DNA of 64,000 nt from Isoetes taiwanensis (Eukaryota > Streptophyta > Lycopodiopsida > Isoetales > Isoetaceae), in contig JAJEKV010000301.1 in the NCBI GenBank assembly GCA_021234155.1, forward strand, positions 126,001 through 190,000, in the 5' to 3' direction. The notes under the pieces are model-generated. The model was not told the DNA's origin. It saw nothing but the letters and a program-made list of their open reading frames with translations, and searched no databases. Shown here piece after piece: positions 23,201 through 33,768 of this stretch (position 1 is its first letter; every line of letters begins with the position of its first letter). The position numbers and the translations under genes are program-made.

Positions 23201-23880
23201 GCATCGAAAGATTAATTCAGCGAGTTATAAAAGAAGTGGCACACTCTAAAAGAGTCTAACCTGCCTATTTGGACTGCGAAAAGCAAGCCTTGGATCATGT
23301 GATACTTCATGCATACTTCCACGTGCAGGAGCAGACTTCGTTTTTGCAACTTTTCCATTCTTGTTTAAATTCTTTTTGGTGCTTCTTTCTCTCTCTCTTG
23401 GTCTTTCTACAGCATTAAGACAACTTGTAGACTCTTCTCTGACTAGCATTTCATGATATGCTACACCAACATTGTTGTCAATGGCCTGACTGATGCTATG
23501 TGATTAAACATCATCTGAAGTATCGTCAATGAACTCTTTATGAATATCAAACCTTGATACAATTATTGACTGAGTCTTTTATGGTAAGACTGCAGAACTT
23601 AGCTTGCATTTTCTAAGAAATGCATCACACTCATGGGCAAATCCAGCAGAATATGACAATATGTTGTCTGAATTCTCTTCGAAATCAACACGCTGCGCAT
23701 CAATTTCACCAGTCTGAATCTCTATTTCATCATTTGGCAAGTTAGATTGCATGACAGTAGTTGGAAAACCTTGTTCTCCAATTATATCATCATCCAAAGT
23801 CATGGTCCCAGTCCTTGAGCTACCAGGGACTCCAATCCAAAAGTCTTCAACTTGAGGCAAATCTAATGGCTCATGACTTC
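20214..23880 (-). CDS. JHY/C11orf63-like (cilia-associated) gene, partial exon model
   Basis: Minus-strand exons: about 23880-23261 (acidic N-terminal part with DFWIGVPGSSRTGTMTLDDD; basic part STKKNLNKNGKVAKTKSAPA; ends SHDPRLAFRSPNRQ), 23064-22963 (FKSYTLKDYKLQQPGRYVML then GKLAPTDT), 20628-20566 (REALEKMKEFGRAARSLLIN) and 20264-20214 (AQAPKRQKRKPVSTREK). The SYTLKDYK...LGKL.P, RE..EK...FGR and ..REKA modules in this order resemble the C-terminal region of JHY proteins, which are tied to motile cilia in animals. The first exon holds two in-frame stops (near 23580 and 23505), which a 105-nt phase-0 GT-AG intron would remove. The last visible donor would be GC (AAG|GCAAGA). The true start and end are not located. 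Confidence 0.5.
21056..21785 (-). other. Coding-like frames inside the large JHY-like intron
   Basis: Two minus-strand frames look non-random: 21785-21480 (GESGLLGVATQGLRLACSMH, ends AGEYQRN followed by a possible donor) and 21377-21111 (ATIVLDLDSFVTWWFNETEA, then an acidic serine-rich tail). They are in neither a clear splice phase with each other nor with the host gene. A transposon-derived accessory ORF is the likeliest source; no family recognised. Confidence 0.3.
21900..22800. other. Repeat-like stretch with a possible primer-binding site
   Basis: Contains the near-palindrome GGTCTGGGGATACCAGACC at about 22012, T-rich tracts, and TGGCGCCCCCAACA at 22778. The latter resembles LTR-retroelement primer-binding sites of the TGGCGCC type. 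No matching pair of LTRs was found by eye, so this is only a hint of an old retroelement in the intron. Confidence 0.2.
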
Positions 23881-26579
23881 ATCCAACTCAACACACAAAT
23901 GAGTACTGTTAGACTGGACGAAAATTGGAATTTTCATAATGATGCTATCTACATATTACATCTTAGGTAAGAAAAATAACCTTCCATCTTTGCAAATGAG
24001 GTAACTGCGATGTAGTAAGATGTCTGGAAAAGGCAATGGAGAAAGGTGTCCAACATGCTCTTATATCTAGATTGTTAAATCTTGCAAGGCAGATAACTTA
24101 AAGATGTATTAAGAGACTACGAAAAGATTGTCTGCTTCCCATGCCATATCAATTAGGGCATGGCCCCTGAAGTCCGGGCTAAGACAGTTTACTGAGTCAC
24201 ATTTTGTGCATGGGACACCGATACCTTTAAATAAGCTTCCTATCTGAAGCCCAGGTCTGTATTTTTATGTTGGTCACCTTCTCTTTGTTATTTCCTTCTC
24301 TTCAGTCCAAAACAAAAGCCAGCTTCGTGCACAATCACGTGGCCAATCTTTTAAACACAGGTCAATCCTGCTGGTGAGGCCACCCCCTAGAACTAATGTC
24401 AAACACAACAAGATCCCTGCATACAACTGTTCTACCACCCCACCAAATGTGCATTGATATCCTATTATTTCATGTCAACTTCCTCGCCTGCTTATATTAA
24501 CGAAAAAGAAAAGCAGCAGCAAAGGCAGGACCAATACATCCTTTCCAACAGTCGTCCAATGCCATCATCTGGGCCACAAGAGATGATAGAGTCAATCTTC
24601 CCAGGCAAAACTGGAAAGTCCTTTTTCTGCACTACAAAAAGGTACAAAGACAAATGATCATGGGGAACATTCTATGAGCATAAATAATTTCATGTTTCCC
24701 TTGTACCTACTAGCTTTAGTAGTAGTGAACCCTAATAAATAAGTGCTCTCCTGCAAATGTGCCCTTACACATCCCAAAAAATAGATTCCTTTCCAGGAGC
24801 AACTACATTATATTGTGCAAAAACTTAAATAAGAAACTCTGTCAATCATTCTTATGTAAACAGCAGCTACAAATGCCATCTTGAGGTTCCATATTTGGTA
24901 CTTGCCCGAAAGAACTTTTCAAGTTGATTCCAGTTATCCTTTTTCTTTGCTGATTTGGTTTCATGATCAAACGAATGCATTTAAATTTCTTGAGGATAAT
25001 ATTGAAAGAAAATTTCAGCCACGAGATATCCATTAGAGAAATCCCTGACAAAAATAAATAATGAATAGGGATTAGTTATTGTCAAATGCATTTGTTGCGT
25101 TTAGCTAGCTTCCATGGGAGAAAATTTCAGCCACAAGAAATCCAATAGAGAAAATGACTATCAAATAGGAACTAGTTATTACTATATGCATCTATTGCAG
25201 TTGAACTGGCTAAAATTATTGCTTTAATAGATGTGACATAACATTTAGAGCTTTCCTCCAGATCAGTCTAGAATTGGGTAGTTCAGGTAAGTAGATATGT
25301 TCTATTCCACCAATGAGGTCGTGGAACTTGCGTGAATCAAGCCCATAAGCCTTGCTATAAAACCTAGTTACCTACCAGCCATATCTCCTGTACGTGACGT
25401 GCTTCAAAAGAAGAAAAGTTGTTTTCTTACAAAAGGTACAGCAACGACACTCTATAAATTATTTGTGATTTTGTGATATCAGACTTGAATTATAGGAGTC
25501 CTTTATTTTGGCCCCTATCCTTATTCTCTATAGTTTTAAGTGATGAGTTTGAGCTCAAAAGACCATGCTGCCAATCGTGCCTCTAGTTTTGGAGAATATA
25601 AGGCCTGGCCTCCAAAACTTGCTCCAAGATAAAAATTTATACTTGAAAGCAAGCAAAATGAGAATGCAGCCCTCCATTTATATAGGAGCCAAGAACACAA
25701 TCTGACATAGCAAAATCCAAAGATTACTAGAACAGAAAAAAGAAACTCAAAAAAGAGCAATCTGGCGTATGGCTATCTATGTCTCACCTAATCATTCACG
25801 CCGGACTGCAGATCTGCACTGAGAAAGCTTTGCATATTTTTATCAAATGCAAAGTCTTAAATCCATTTTAAATTGACCGTAAGAACAAAGTTTTGGTGTA
25901 GTTAGTCATGGCCAATGAGCATTCGCTTCTGAATCTTGGAGTACCCAAGAGCCGGATCACTACAAAAAACGTAGCCCAAGCAGAGGTTGGATGCCATGAA
26001 AAACGTTTTGAACTCCAACTCTGGGCTCCATTGCCGATTACCTGGAAATAATTCCAAACATCATTTCAACCTAAAACAGGCAGCTACGAAGAATAACATC
26101 ACCTGTGTGATTCAACTGGTTCTGCTGCCGATCTCCACAGAGCGACGTTGAGCACAGCAAAAGAAAGAAACCGGCTTCAAGAAATGAGACATCAAGTTCT
26201 TTACCAGGTGACCGTCAGTTTACAGGAAATATGAGGTTTGGAGCAATCACCAGCATATCCTAGGGATATTCTAGCATATACCTAGGATATGCCAAAAGCC
26301 CACATAAACAAGGGTTTGCCCCCCTAGGGGCAACCTAAAAATTTTGGGCCCGAACATAGGTAAATGTTATGTGCCTAAATATTAATCACTAAAAAGCACA
26401 ATAACATCAAGACAAACAAATTATTCCCATTGCAAACAACTATGAGTACATTTTGTAATCTCAATTCCCTGCCAATTCAAAGAATTTGGAGCCTTATTCT
26501 GGCTGGCCCAGTATGCAGTATTTCATGGCGAAACTATACACTAGTTCATCCTATAAGCAATTGTCATGCTAAACTGAAG
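23881..26579. other. No gene supported; one local tandem duplication
   Basis: Both strands scanned. A diverged direct duplication of about 105 bp lies at 25009-25200 (GAAAATTTCAGCCAC...GAAATCC repeated). A short CTAG-centred palindromic cluster lies at 26250-26300 (GCATATCCTAGGGATATTCT and its partner). Other frames lack motifs. Confidence 0.45.
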
Positions 26580-27474
26580 TGTCCATTAGAGAGATAGTTG
26601 TGTCTTGATTCTCTTTGCTCCGTCATTTACAAGTGAAGTAGAACACACTACTGGACATACAATCAACCAAGTTGAGAAATGTGTACATCCCTATAAGAAG
26701 GGGGGCTTCCCACATCTTTGAAGCCGCATCTATCTTATAACCGTATCCAGGCATCCCAATCATCATGTACTGGAATAAACTGTCCACAGATGCCATGCTT
26801 AAATTGTTCAAGACAAACAAAAGAAGAGCTACTTTAGTTCTTCCTTTCACCAAAGCATAGCCTCTAGACAGTGCCTCCACACCATAGCAGTCTTCTAACA
26901 GATATTACAAGTGACAGATTGCACACAATCATCAAATGAACAGTCTTCTAATACAGATATTACAAGTGACAGATTGCACACAATCATCAAATGAGCAAAT
27001 GCTACAGAAAATATTATGGCAACCATCACAAATGCGAGGAAAAACATGTCTGAAGAAAATTGAAAGGTCTTGAATGTAAAAACAACCAATCCTATGAATA
27101 GAGCAATAGAAATAAGGAATTGAAGTAGTATGATACAGATCCAAGAAATATGTTGTTGCAAGTCTCTTCCACAATTTGGGAACATTAGAAAGAAATCTCA
27201 CAAACACCAATCTTCTGGCAGTATAGGCCATTGCAACTCCACAAGAAACCATTAATTTGGCAGTTAAGCCAAACAGTACAAAAAAGGGCAATTGGAATAT
27301 ATTGGCCACAATATTCTCTGGAACTTTGACATAAAAGATCCTGAACAATGGAGTAAACCAAAACCCTTGTGATGTAGCAATAAGTTCTAATTTGCTTGCC
27401 AAGCTTCCGATAAAGGGAGCAATAATCCATAACTGACCCAAGAGCACAGATGAGAATGGCAGAATTTCTATTTA
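26580..27474 (-). pseudogene. Pseudogene of a plant KGRTK-motif multi-pass membrane protein
   Basis: Read on the minus strand: SVLLGQLWIIAPFIGSLASK, four hydrophobic segments, MVSCGVAMAYTARRLVF, IIFSVAFAHLMIVCNLSLVI followed by SVLED, then ALSRGYALVKGRTKVALLLF and a final helix ending SSVFYFTCK. The SVLE...G..AL..GY.L.KGRTK...V....VFY..CK pattern is that of a family of plant polytopic membrane proteins of unknown function. It is broken: the frame shifts near 27140, a 53-bp tandem duplication at 26888-26994 shifts it again just after SVLED, TGA follows FTCK, and a stop sits five codons before the first recognisable residue. About 250 residues are recognisable. Confidence 0.7.
26888..26994. repeat. 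53-bp tandem duplication inside the membrane-protein pseudogene
   Basis: CAGTCTTCTAA(TA)CAGATATTAC and the following 33 bp occur twice back to back (26888-26939 and 26941-26994), differing by a 2-bp indel. The extra copy is not a multiple of three and disrupts the frame. Confidence 0.9.
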
Positions 27475-28144
27475 AATTCGTGTAGGAAAATTATTTACCT
27501 GGAACAACAGAGCTGCACAATACTTGTTCTAAATCCAACGAAAATAGGCCATGGCCTGTCACAATTTGAAGCATGCTATGCAATGGCAAAACTATATCCA
27601 ACAGATTCGACCTTCATTTAAGCATCATTGGCCATTTGTAGGACAGTGCCAAAGTGATCTTCCATCAAATCATCTACTTGGAGCTATCAGTTCAAGTATG
27701 CATTTCTATGAGTCGGAAACCCTGTATCAGATTATCATGAGGTATTGCCGACCATGTTAAGCATGAATCTATTTATAAGATCTCTTTACATCTAAACCTT
27801 ATTTTTTTCTAGGAGGGATACCTTGTTCATGTAGGCGGCCTACAACTCACCGGAATGCTATCAAGCAGCTCCGAAAATGCCCAGAGAGATTCAGTATGGC
27901 AAGATACAACACAGATCCTGGAATTCTAACTGGAATAGCCCGATGATTGCCATGGCTGCGACATGCTCGTGCAAAATAGGGAAAAAGGATTTTTAGTTTT
28001 AGGGTAGCCATCTGGATCGTCCAATTTTTAAGTAATATCTCAACCATCCGATTTAGGGCGCGACAAAAAAAGAAGCCTCCACCACAAAAGAAGCCTCCAC
28101 CACAGGATTTGCCCCCTTTTCTAAAATCAACGGCTGACAAAAGG
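27475..28144. other. No gene supported
   Basis: Contains two short direct repeats, AAGAAGCCTCCACCACA at about 28069 and 28089, just before a repeat-family R copy. The related minisatellite at 31837 sits in the same relative place before another R copy. No coding signal. Confidence 0.4.
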
Positions 28145-28256
28145 GTGCACTCTAGAAATATTATTTAGTACACCTGGATGAATACGGCCACCAAATCATA
28201 TGAAAACCTTAGAGAAAACAGTATAAAAACAGAAAAAAAACCCCTGTTATAATGCT
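28145..28256 (-). repeat. Dispersed repeat family R, copy 1
   Basis: Runs from GTGCACTCTAGA to CCCCTGTTATAATGCTC. In the opposite orientation it matches 29286-29398 and 60757-60868, and in the same orientation 32106-32218. The shared signature is CAT(A/T)ATAACA.GGGGTTTT at one end and TCTAGAGTGCAC at the other. Preceded by AAAATCAACGGCT, also seen before copy 3. Class unknown. Confidence 0.6.
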
Positions 28257-28860
28257 CGGAAGCAGCGGTGATCTTTTTGCAATGGTGCCAACCAGAGGGA
28301 CTTGATGTTTAAACTTTATTTCAAGGCTTTACATGCACGTGTGGTGCATTTAGAAAACTATTAAATAACTAATTGAATTGTTTCTTGCCTTTATAATTGT
28401 TCTTTATGGCATTACAAAAGGTTCTTACCTTAGCTTAAACATCATCATATGTGAGCCATAAGACATCACAGAAAAATTGCGCTTTGTAGAAAGGGGAAGG
28501 TGAGTACGTGCATTCAGTAACAGTAACAGATTGAATGTCGTCTTAATAGAGGTTTTAATACTCTCCTCGAGTAAATTATGTGAAGTGAGGTGTAAGAAGA
28601 AAGCATTGACTGACCCTCTTAAATTATGGGTACAAACTTTAGCCACCTGATTAAGAACTAGCTCTAAGATCAATTAGCAAATGTGATTTAGGGGATGGTT
28701 GTGATAATCTTTTCTCGTTGTGATATGTTCCTCCCTTTAACTCATCTAGATCTTGTTCAAGACTCGTGATTTAGAATTGGCTAACACTTCTCAACTGAAA
28801 GTGTTCTGGAAAATGTTTAAGTGGAGAATGGTGTGCAGCAAATTCAATATTTATTGTCTA

Positions 28861-28984
28861 GCGGAATACTATATGGTGTTGATTTTGTACGTGCAAAATA
28901 CAATTATGAGGGCTCTCGCTGCCCTACGTCACCCCCCGTGTGAATATGCACCCAAACCAAAGGGGATTTAAGGGGGATTTTAAT
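28861..28984 (+). mobile_element. MITE family M, copy 2 (one end only)
   Basis: From GCGGAATACTATATGGTGTTG to GGGGATTTAAGGGGGATTTT AA. This is the reverse complement of the left 125 bp of copy 3 (31248-31373). The other terminus is missing. It continues at 28985-29175 into sequence also flanking copies 3 and 4, ending in the hairpin GGCCCCTTCGGGGCC. Confidence 0.7.
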
Positions 28985-29139
28985 TTAAATGTGTTGGACC
29001 CAATGGATATGTTAATTAATATCAATGGTAGTTATGTGTTGGTTGTTAATGTCAATGGTTGTTATGTATTGGTTGTTATGTGTTGGGGGATTTAATTTTT
29101 GTATGTTGGATGTTAATGGTTTGTGTTGCAAAAAAAAAT

Positions 29140-29160
29140 TTTGGCCCCTTCGGGGCCTTA
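29140..29160. repeat. GGCCCC-TTC-GGGGCC hairpin accompanying family M
   Basis: An A/T run followed by GGCCCCTTCGGGGCC can fold into a tight stem-loop. The same motif, in matching position and orientation relative to the M element, occurs near 31153-31166 (GGCCCGAAGGGCC) and, diverged, near 40586-40601. This suggests the mobile unit is larger than the M inverted-repeat core. Confidence 0.5.
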
Positions 29161-29285
29161 GGGAAGCTTAGGGTGTGACAAAAATTTTAGAATTCAAACT
29201 AGAAAAAAACTAGAATTCATTTGAGGCTTTCATCACCTGTAGCTTTTGAATTTCATCACAATAAAACAAATAGAACATATGTAGC

Positions 29286-29398
29286 ATAATAACAGGGGGT
29301 TTCCTTTGTATTTTTGTACGCTTTTCACTAAGGTTTTGCTATGATTTTGTGGTGTATTTCAATTGATGTACTAATGCGTACATCTAGAGTGCGCATAC
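29286..29398 (+). repeat. Dispersed repeat family R, copy 2
   Basis: AGCATAATAACAGGGGGTTT through TACATCTAGAGTGCGC. It is the close reverse complement of copy 3 at 32106-32218. Copies 2 and 3, together with M copies 2 and 3, form nested inverted pairs across 28.9-32.2 kb. Confidence 0.65.
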
Positions 29399-29561
29399 GC
29401 TTTCATTATTTTTTATGGCACTTAGACAATGGTTTATCCCCTTCAAAAATAAAAAATTTCTAACATGGCATGCAAGGCTCGAGAACTTTTACTTTAGGGT
29501 TCTCCTAAAATGATTAGGGTAAATCGTGCCCTCCCAAATCGTCTCTTTGTTCTTAAATGCG

Positions 29562-29695
29562 CTCTGTGGCAATTTCGCAATGGCAGAACCATGGAGGGAT
29601 TGGATGGCGAAGCGATTTTTCCTGGCTGCTCTGTGGCAATTTCGCAATGGCAGAACCATGGAGGGATTGGACGCCGAAGCGATTTTCCATGGTTG
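29562..29695. repeat. 67-bp tandem duplication
   Basis: CTCTGTGGCAATTTCGCAAT and the rest of a 67-bp unit occur twice in tandem (29562-29628, 29629-29695) with few differences. 67 is not a multiple of three, so the overlapping open frames on both strands are unlikely to be real proteins. Confidence 0.85.
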
Positions 29696-29892
29696 TAGTA
29701 ATGCTCTTATGCGATTGGCTGAAGCTTCCAATTGGGCGGTGTAAGAAGGTACATGGTTTCTTCTCGAGCAATCATTCATCCTCCAAGAATGGCCTATCTT
29801 TTAAAAGCGTAGTAATGGACTGCTTGGTCATGCATTGGATCGATTGGATCTCTTGTAGATTTGTAGGCCTCTGTTGTTTTACCCTCTTCACA

Positions 29893-30430
29893 TTATTCAT
29901 ACCTTCCTAAATATACAGCAATGGTTGAAGCATGTTTTCTACAGATTCTCTTAACTCTTTCACGATGGATGTTGTCAAAGAATACAGAGTTCAGGTTGCG
30001 TTTTGGCCATTTTTCCAATAATTGATTTAGGGATAATGGAAGCAAGGCTCTATGAAATTTGAATAATCGAATACTTTGTGAAATCGCAAAAAGCTCTCCA
30101 AGCGCTTGCTTGCCTCTCCGATTGCTGCATAAACTGCCTCTTCCCAAGGATAATGTATTCTCAAATAAGCATTAAGACCTTTGGCAAGCACCTTTAGAAG
30201 CGTTTCTTCTGTACAAGAACAAAATCTTCAACGTTACGCAATTGATTGGTGCGCACAATGTCTTCTTGCTTAAGCTGATCTAAATCATTTTTAGCTTTCG
30301 GTTCCACCACTTAGACCGAGAACTCAACACAAAGGTTTCAAAATCTCCTCCAGACAATCCATGCAAATCAATACAAATGACCACTCCATTCTGACACTAG
30401 GCGAGGTAATTCATCCTTAGGATACTTGTT
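29893..30430 (-). pseudogene. Decayed coding-like fragment of unknown family
   Basis: Minus-strand frames read DLHGLSGGDFETFVLSSRSK then WWNRKLK (about 30400-30300), LKVLAKGLNAYLRIHYPWEE followed by AAIGEASKRL (about 30200-30090) and IHRERVKRICRKHAST (about 29960). Composition is protein-like and some of it is amphipathic, but frames change and stops intervene. No family recognised; plausibly a dead resistance-type or transposon gene. Confidence 0.25.
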
Positions 30431-31247
30431 GTCTTGACACGCACCTCGGATAATAGCATGTGGAAGTGTTGTCTTCAAGTTCATGGCAGTGACAAGAAGC
30501 ATTTGTGTCCTCTTCTTTGGATTGCTTTCCATGAGCACATAGAGTTAGCTTAAAATGTTTTCATGATCATGAGCAGATTAGGAGGTCCTTGAAGAGGACG
30601 CTTATAAATTTATGTAGCCAAGAAGGCGAGGAATCCATGGCCTAGATATCATGCTAAACACTTACATAATTTGTTGTAGGTCGAATGATGTTGCTGAGTC
30701 TTCTTCAAGGTACACGGTGCATAGATAGAACATCTTGGTTGACCAGCAGAGAAATTCATAGATCCTTGAAGAAGAGAAGCTTCTTATGCAGCAAGGAGAG
30801 GATGAAGAGGCGATGGAAGAAGTTTGGAAGAAGTTTGGCGAGCTTCGCCCTTGTTGAAGCGATGCATATTGTGCAACTCTGCCAGACTTTTGTAATGATT
30901 TTCATCAAAGACCATACTAATCCGGTTGGCCATGCTTAACAGCAAAACATTGCATGCACATGTGAAAGCACCTTGTAAGGTCACAGAACCTATTATATTA
31001 ACTATGTTCTCTACTTTTTTTTCATAAATTAAGATTGTATATTTGATTCGGAGATTTGAATTGTTTTCCATAAACAAGGTGCCCAATTGTAGATAATCTT
31101 TGCTACACATATTGCTACATGTCTGTTATATTCTCACGTCTGTTTTTTTTATGGCCCGAAGGGCCAAAAATTTTTTTTAGTATAATAACCAACACATAAC
31201 TACCATTGACATTAATAAATATAACCATTGGAACCAACACATTTAAA
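30431..31247. other. No gene supported; right part is M-associated flank
   Basis: 30431-31120 has no convincing frame. 31140-31247 is the inverted counterpart of 28985-29175, including the GGCCCGAAGGGCC hairpin and AACCAACACATTTAAA. Confidence 0.4.
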
Positions 31248-31573
31248 TTAAAATCCCCCTTAAACCCCCTTTGGTTTGGGTGCATATTCACAGGGGGTGG
31301 CGTAGGGCGCCGAGAGCCCTCATAATTGTATTTTGCACGCGTCTGAAATCAACACCATATAGTATTCGGTTGAAATCTTATAGTATTTTGCGAATCTGGT
31401 TATACAAGATAGCAAATCTTGTACTTGCATACCCCACAAATGAGGAACTTTACGTGCACGGTGTAGATTAAGGAATATGGGATTAGAATATGCCAATCCG
31501 ATGACTCTCGATGCCGGAGTCACCCCCGTGTGAATATGCACCCAAACCAAAGGGGGTTTAAGGGGGATTTTAA
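31248..31573. mobile_element. MITE family M, copy 3 (complete, perfect 45-bp terminal inverted repeats)
   Basis: The first 45 bases (TTAAAATCCCCCTTAAACCC...GCATATTCACA) are exactly the reverse complement of the last 45. Total length is 326 bp with no coding capacity. If the outer TTAA at each end is the target duplication, the element proper is AATCCCCC...GGGGGATT with a TTAA site, as in piggyBac-type elements; because TTAA is palindromic and adjoins the repeat, this cannot be settled from one copy. Confidence 0.85.
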
Positions 31574-31836
31574 AACAATAAAACAATATCCAATAGCGCA
31601 ATCCTGTATTAATCAGCTGGTAGGACGTGAAAGCCTACCAAACCCGGCCGAAAAATTGCTGTTTTAGCATAGATAACTTAACCAAACATATCCATATCAT
31701 ACACTATCAAAAAGATCTCGGAGAGAGCTTTCCAACGCAATAAAATCATCTCAAACGAGCTCACGGATCAAAAGTTATGGTAAGAAATGTGTTTGCGGCG
31801 GGGCGCGCGACATCGCCCTTCAAGCCCTTCATGTGC

Positions 31837-32064
31837 CCATTATGCACCACACACACAAAAAGAGGGCTTTTGTTGTGAGCCATTGGTTGTTGACCATTAT
31901 GCACCACACGCACAAAAAAAGGGCTTTTGTTGTGAGCCATTGGTTGTTGCCCATTATGCACCACACACACAAAAAGAGGGATTTTGTTGTGAGCCATTGG
32001 TTGTTGACCATTATGCACCACACGCACAAAAAAATGGCTTTTGTTATGAGCCATTGGTTGTTGA
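31837..32064. repeat. 57-bp minisatellite, four units
   Basis: Units start at 31837, 31894, 31951 and 32008 with CCATTATGCACCACAC(A/G)CAC and end TGGTTGTTG. The unit length (57 = 3 x 19) keeps several frames open on both strands and produces repetitive pseudo-proteins. It sits directly upstream of R copy 3. Confidence 0.93.
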
Positions 32065-32105
32065 CCATTGGAAAAAAAAGGCTAAAATCAATGGCTCAGA
32101 AATGG

Positions 32106-32218
32106 TGCACTCTAGATGTACGCATTAGTACATCCATTTGAATACATCACGAAATCATAGGAAAACCTTAGTGAAAAGCGTACAAAAACACAAAGAAAAC
32201 CCCCTGTTATTATGCTAC
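32106..32218 (-). repeat. Dispersed repeat family R, copy 3
   Basis: GTGCACTCTAGATGTACGCA through CCCCCTGTTATTATGCTACA. Close inverted partner of copy 2 at 29286-29398. Confidence 0.65.
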
Positions 32219-32859
32219 ATATAGGATATCAAGAAAGACACAAGGCTAGGGTTTATGCAAAAGTTTTGTCTTTGGTTTCCATGCCTCCCTTTTTTTAGTG
32301 CTAGGAAACCATAAACTTCAAAGTATAAACTAGAGATCAATTCATGATTTCATCCACAATCTTGTTTTGGGGAAAATTTACACATAATGTCTTTCTCAAA
32401 TTCATGAGAGTTTGCATCCAATAGTGGCATGTGTGCCTAAAGCATATTTACGTAATGGGTGCTTCCTTCCTGAACAATTTTCTTATCTTCCAGAAAAGCC
32501 TTCAAAACATCCATGGATGTTAGGATGGATTTGGAGATGTGCCTTGGGGATAAACCTTAGGCACAGGACATAATTCCTTAATTTCATTATTTCTTTTGCT
32601 TAACACATACCCTAACTGCAATTTGCTGTAAAAACTATTTGTCAATAAGACCACAATTTATATGTCTTTAGTAGTTGGAAGTGGCATTCAGCTTGGATAT
32701 TTCGTGTTTGCGTGATTTTATTTATATGTTGTTTGTGGTGCATGGCCATAATTGGAATGCAGGGTATCCATTGACATAGTGAGTTTTCAGTGAGTAAATA
32801 AAGTAGTGCCTCAATGTGAGGGTATAGCTCAGCCACAACAAAATTATTGTCAGAGCTTC
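32219..32859. other. No gene supported
   Basis: AT-rich sequence between R copy 3 and the LINE remnant; no motif, splice or repeat structure recognised. Confidence 0.45.
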
Positions 32860-33768
32860 AGGGCTGTTCATGATTTATAGCTTATCCTCCTATACGCGGC
32901 AGAGGTGTGGGGTCTAGTGATATCCCCGCCATCTGGAATGACCTGGAAAAGGTACAGAAGGCCTTCTTAGCATGAGCACGTTGGGTAATTTCCACAGTAC
33001 CATATTAAATCCTGCTGCAGAAAAAAGGTTTCTTGCCTCTACAATGGATGCACTGGACAACCACATCATTTTGCATTTAGAAGGTGATTGATATGGGTGA
33101 TGCTCATCTGCCCAATCTTGCCTTAGCTATCGCACTGGGTCCATAACACCTCAAAACATGTTGGAAGGACAAGCAAGCTCAATGGTTCTCCTGATGGAAT
33201 ATACAAGCACATAAGTGTGTGCGCATACAGAGGGAGATGGACCATGATTAGTTGAGGCATACCTTGATGCGTGCCTCCTTAGCAAACTGGGATGCAGATG
33301 CTTTGGCACATGTCAAGAAGGCCCACTGTCGGCAACAGGTCAATCCAATGTGCACACGAACCACTATCTGCATACCCATTTGCCCATGAAGAAACATAGA
33401 TTGATAGCTTCCATTCACACAGGGGTGCATCGCCTCTGCATTGAGATAGCCCGATGGATAAATTGAGGATAAATGTCATGCCCTTTAGATATGTCCAGCA
33501 TTTGATCATATAAAGGCATGGTATGTCCAGTTGGTTTTATCGGACCAGCTGTTGTATTGTGCTATTGAACACACCTCAATGGTGTCCTCCGATTAGGTAT
33601 CAACTTGTGTTATATCATATCATTGTACAATCTGCCATCATACTTATGATCGCCAAGGGTTTTCTCCCAAAAACACTTCGAGGCGAGGGTTTTTTAATCA
33701 TGATAGTAATATGCTCGCTGCTCTTTTTATTTGAGTCCCATATGCCAATTGGTCTCCTTAGACAATAA
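32860..33768 (+). pseudogene. LINE ORF2 C-terminal remnant, copy B side
   Basis: Plus-strand frames give LLYAAEVWG, then after a one-base shift SSDIPAIWNDLEKVQKAFLA, then ILLQKKGFLPLQWM, then KHRLIASIHTGVHRLCIEIA followed by RW. This is the order found after the RT domain in plant LINEs (a LYG.EVWG box, a VQK.FL box, an IE.GR box). Part of the zinc tail is deleted compared with copy A. The 81-codon frame 33523-33768 is likely the end of the same ORF. Multiple stops show it is dead. 33015-33400 is repeated inverted at 61985-62375. Confidence 0.6.

Noticed and set aside
31787-32141. Four repetitive frames of 79-113 codons on both strands
   Set aside because: All are translations of the 57-bp minisatellite; the unit length being a multiple of three keeps them open.
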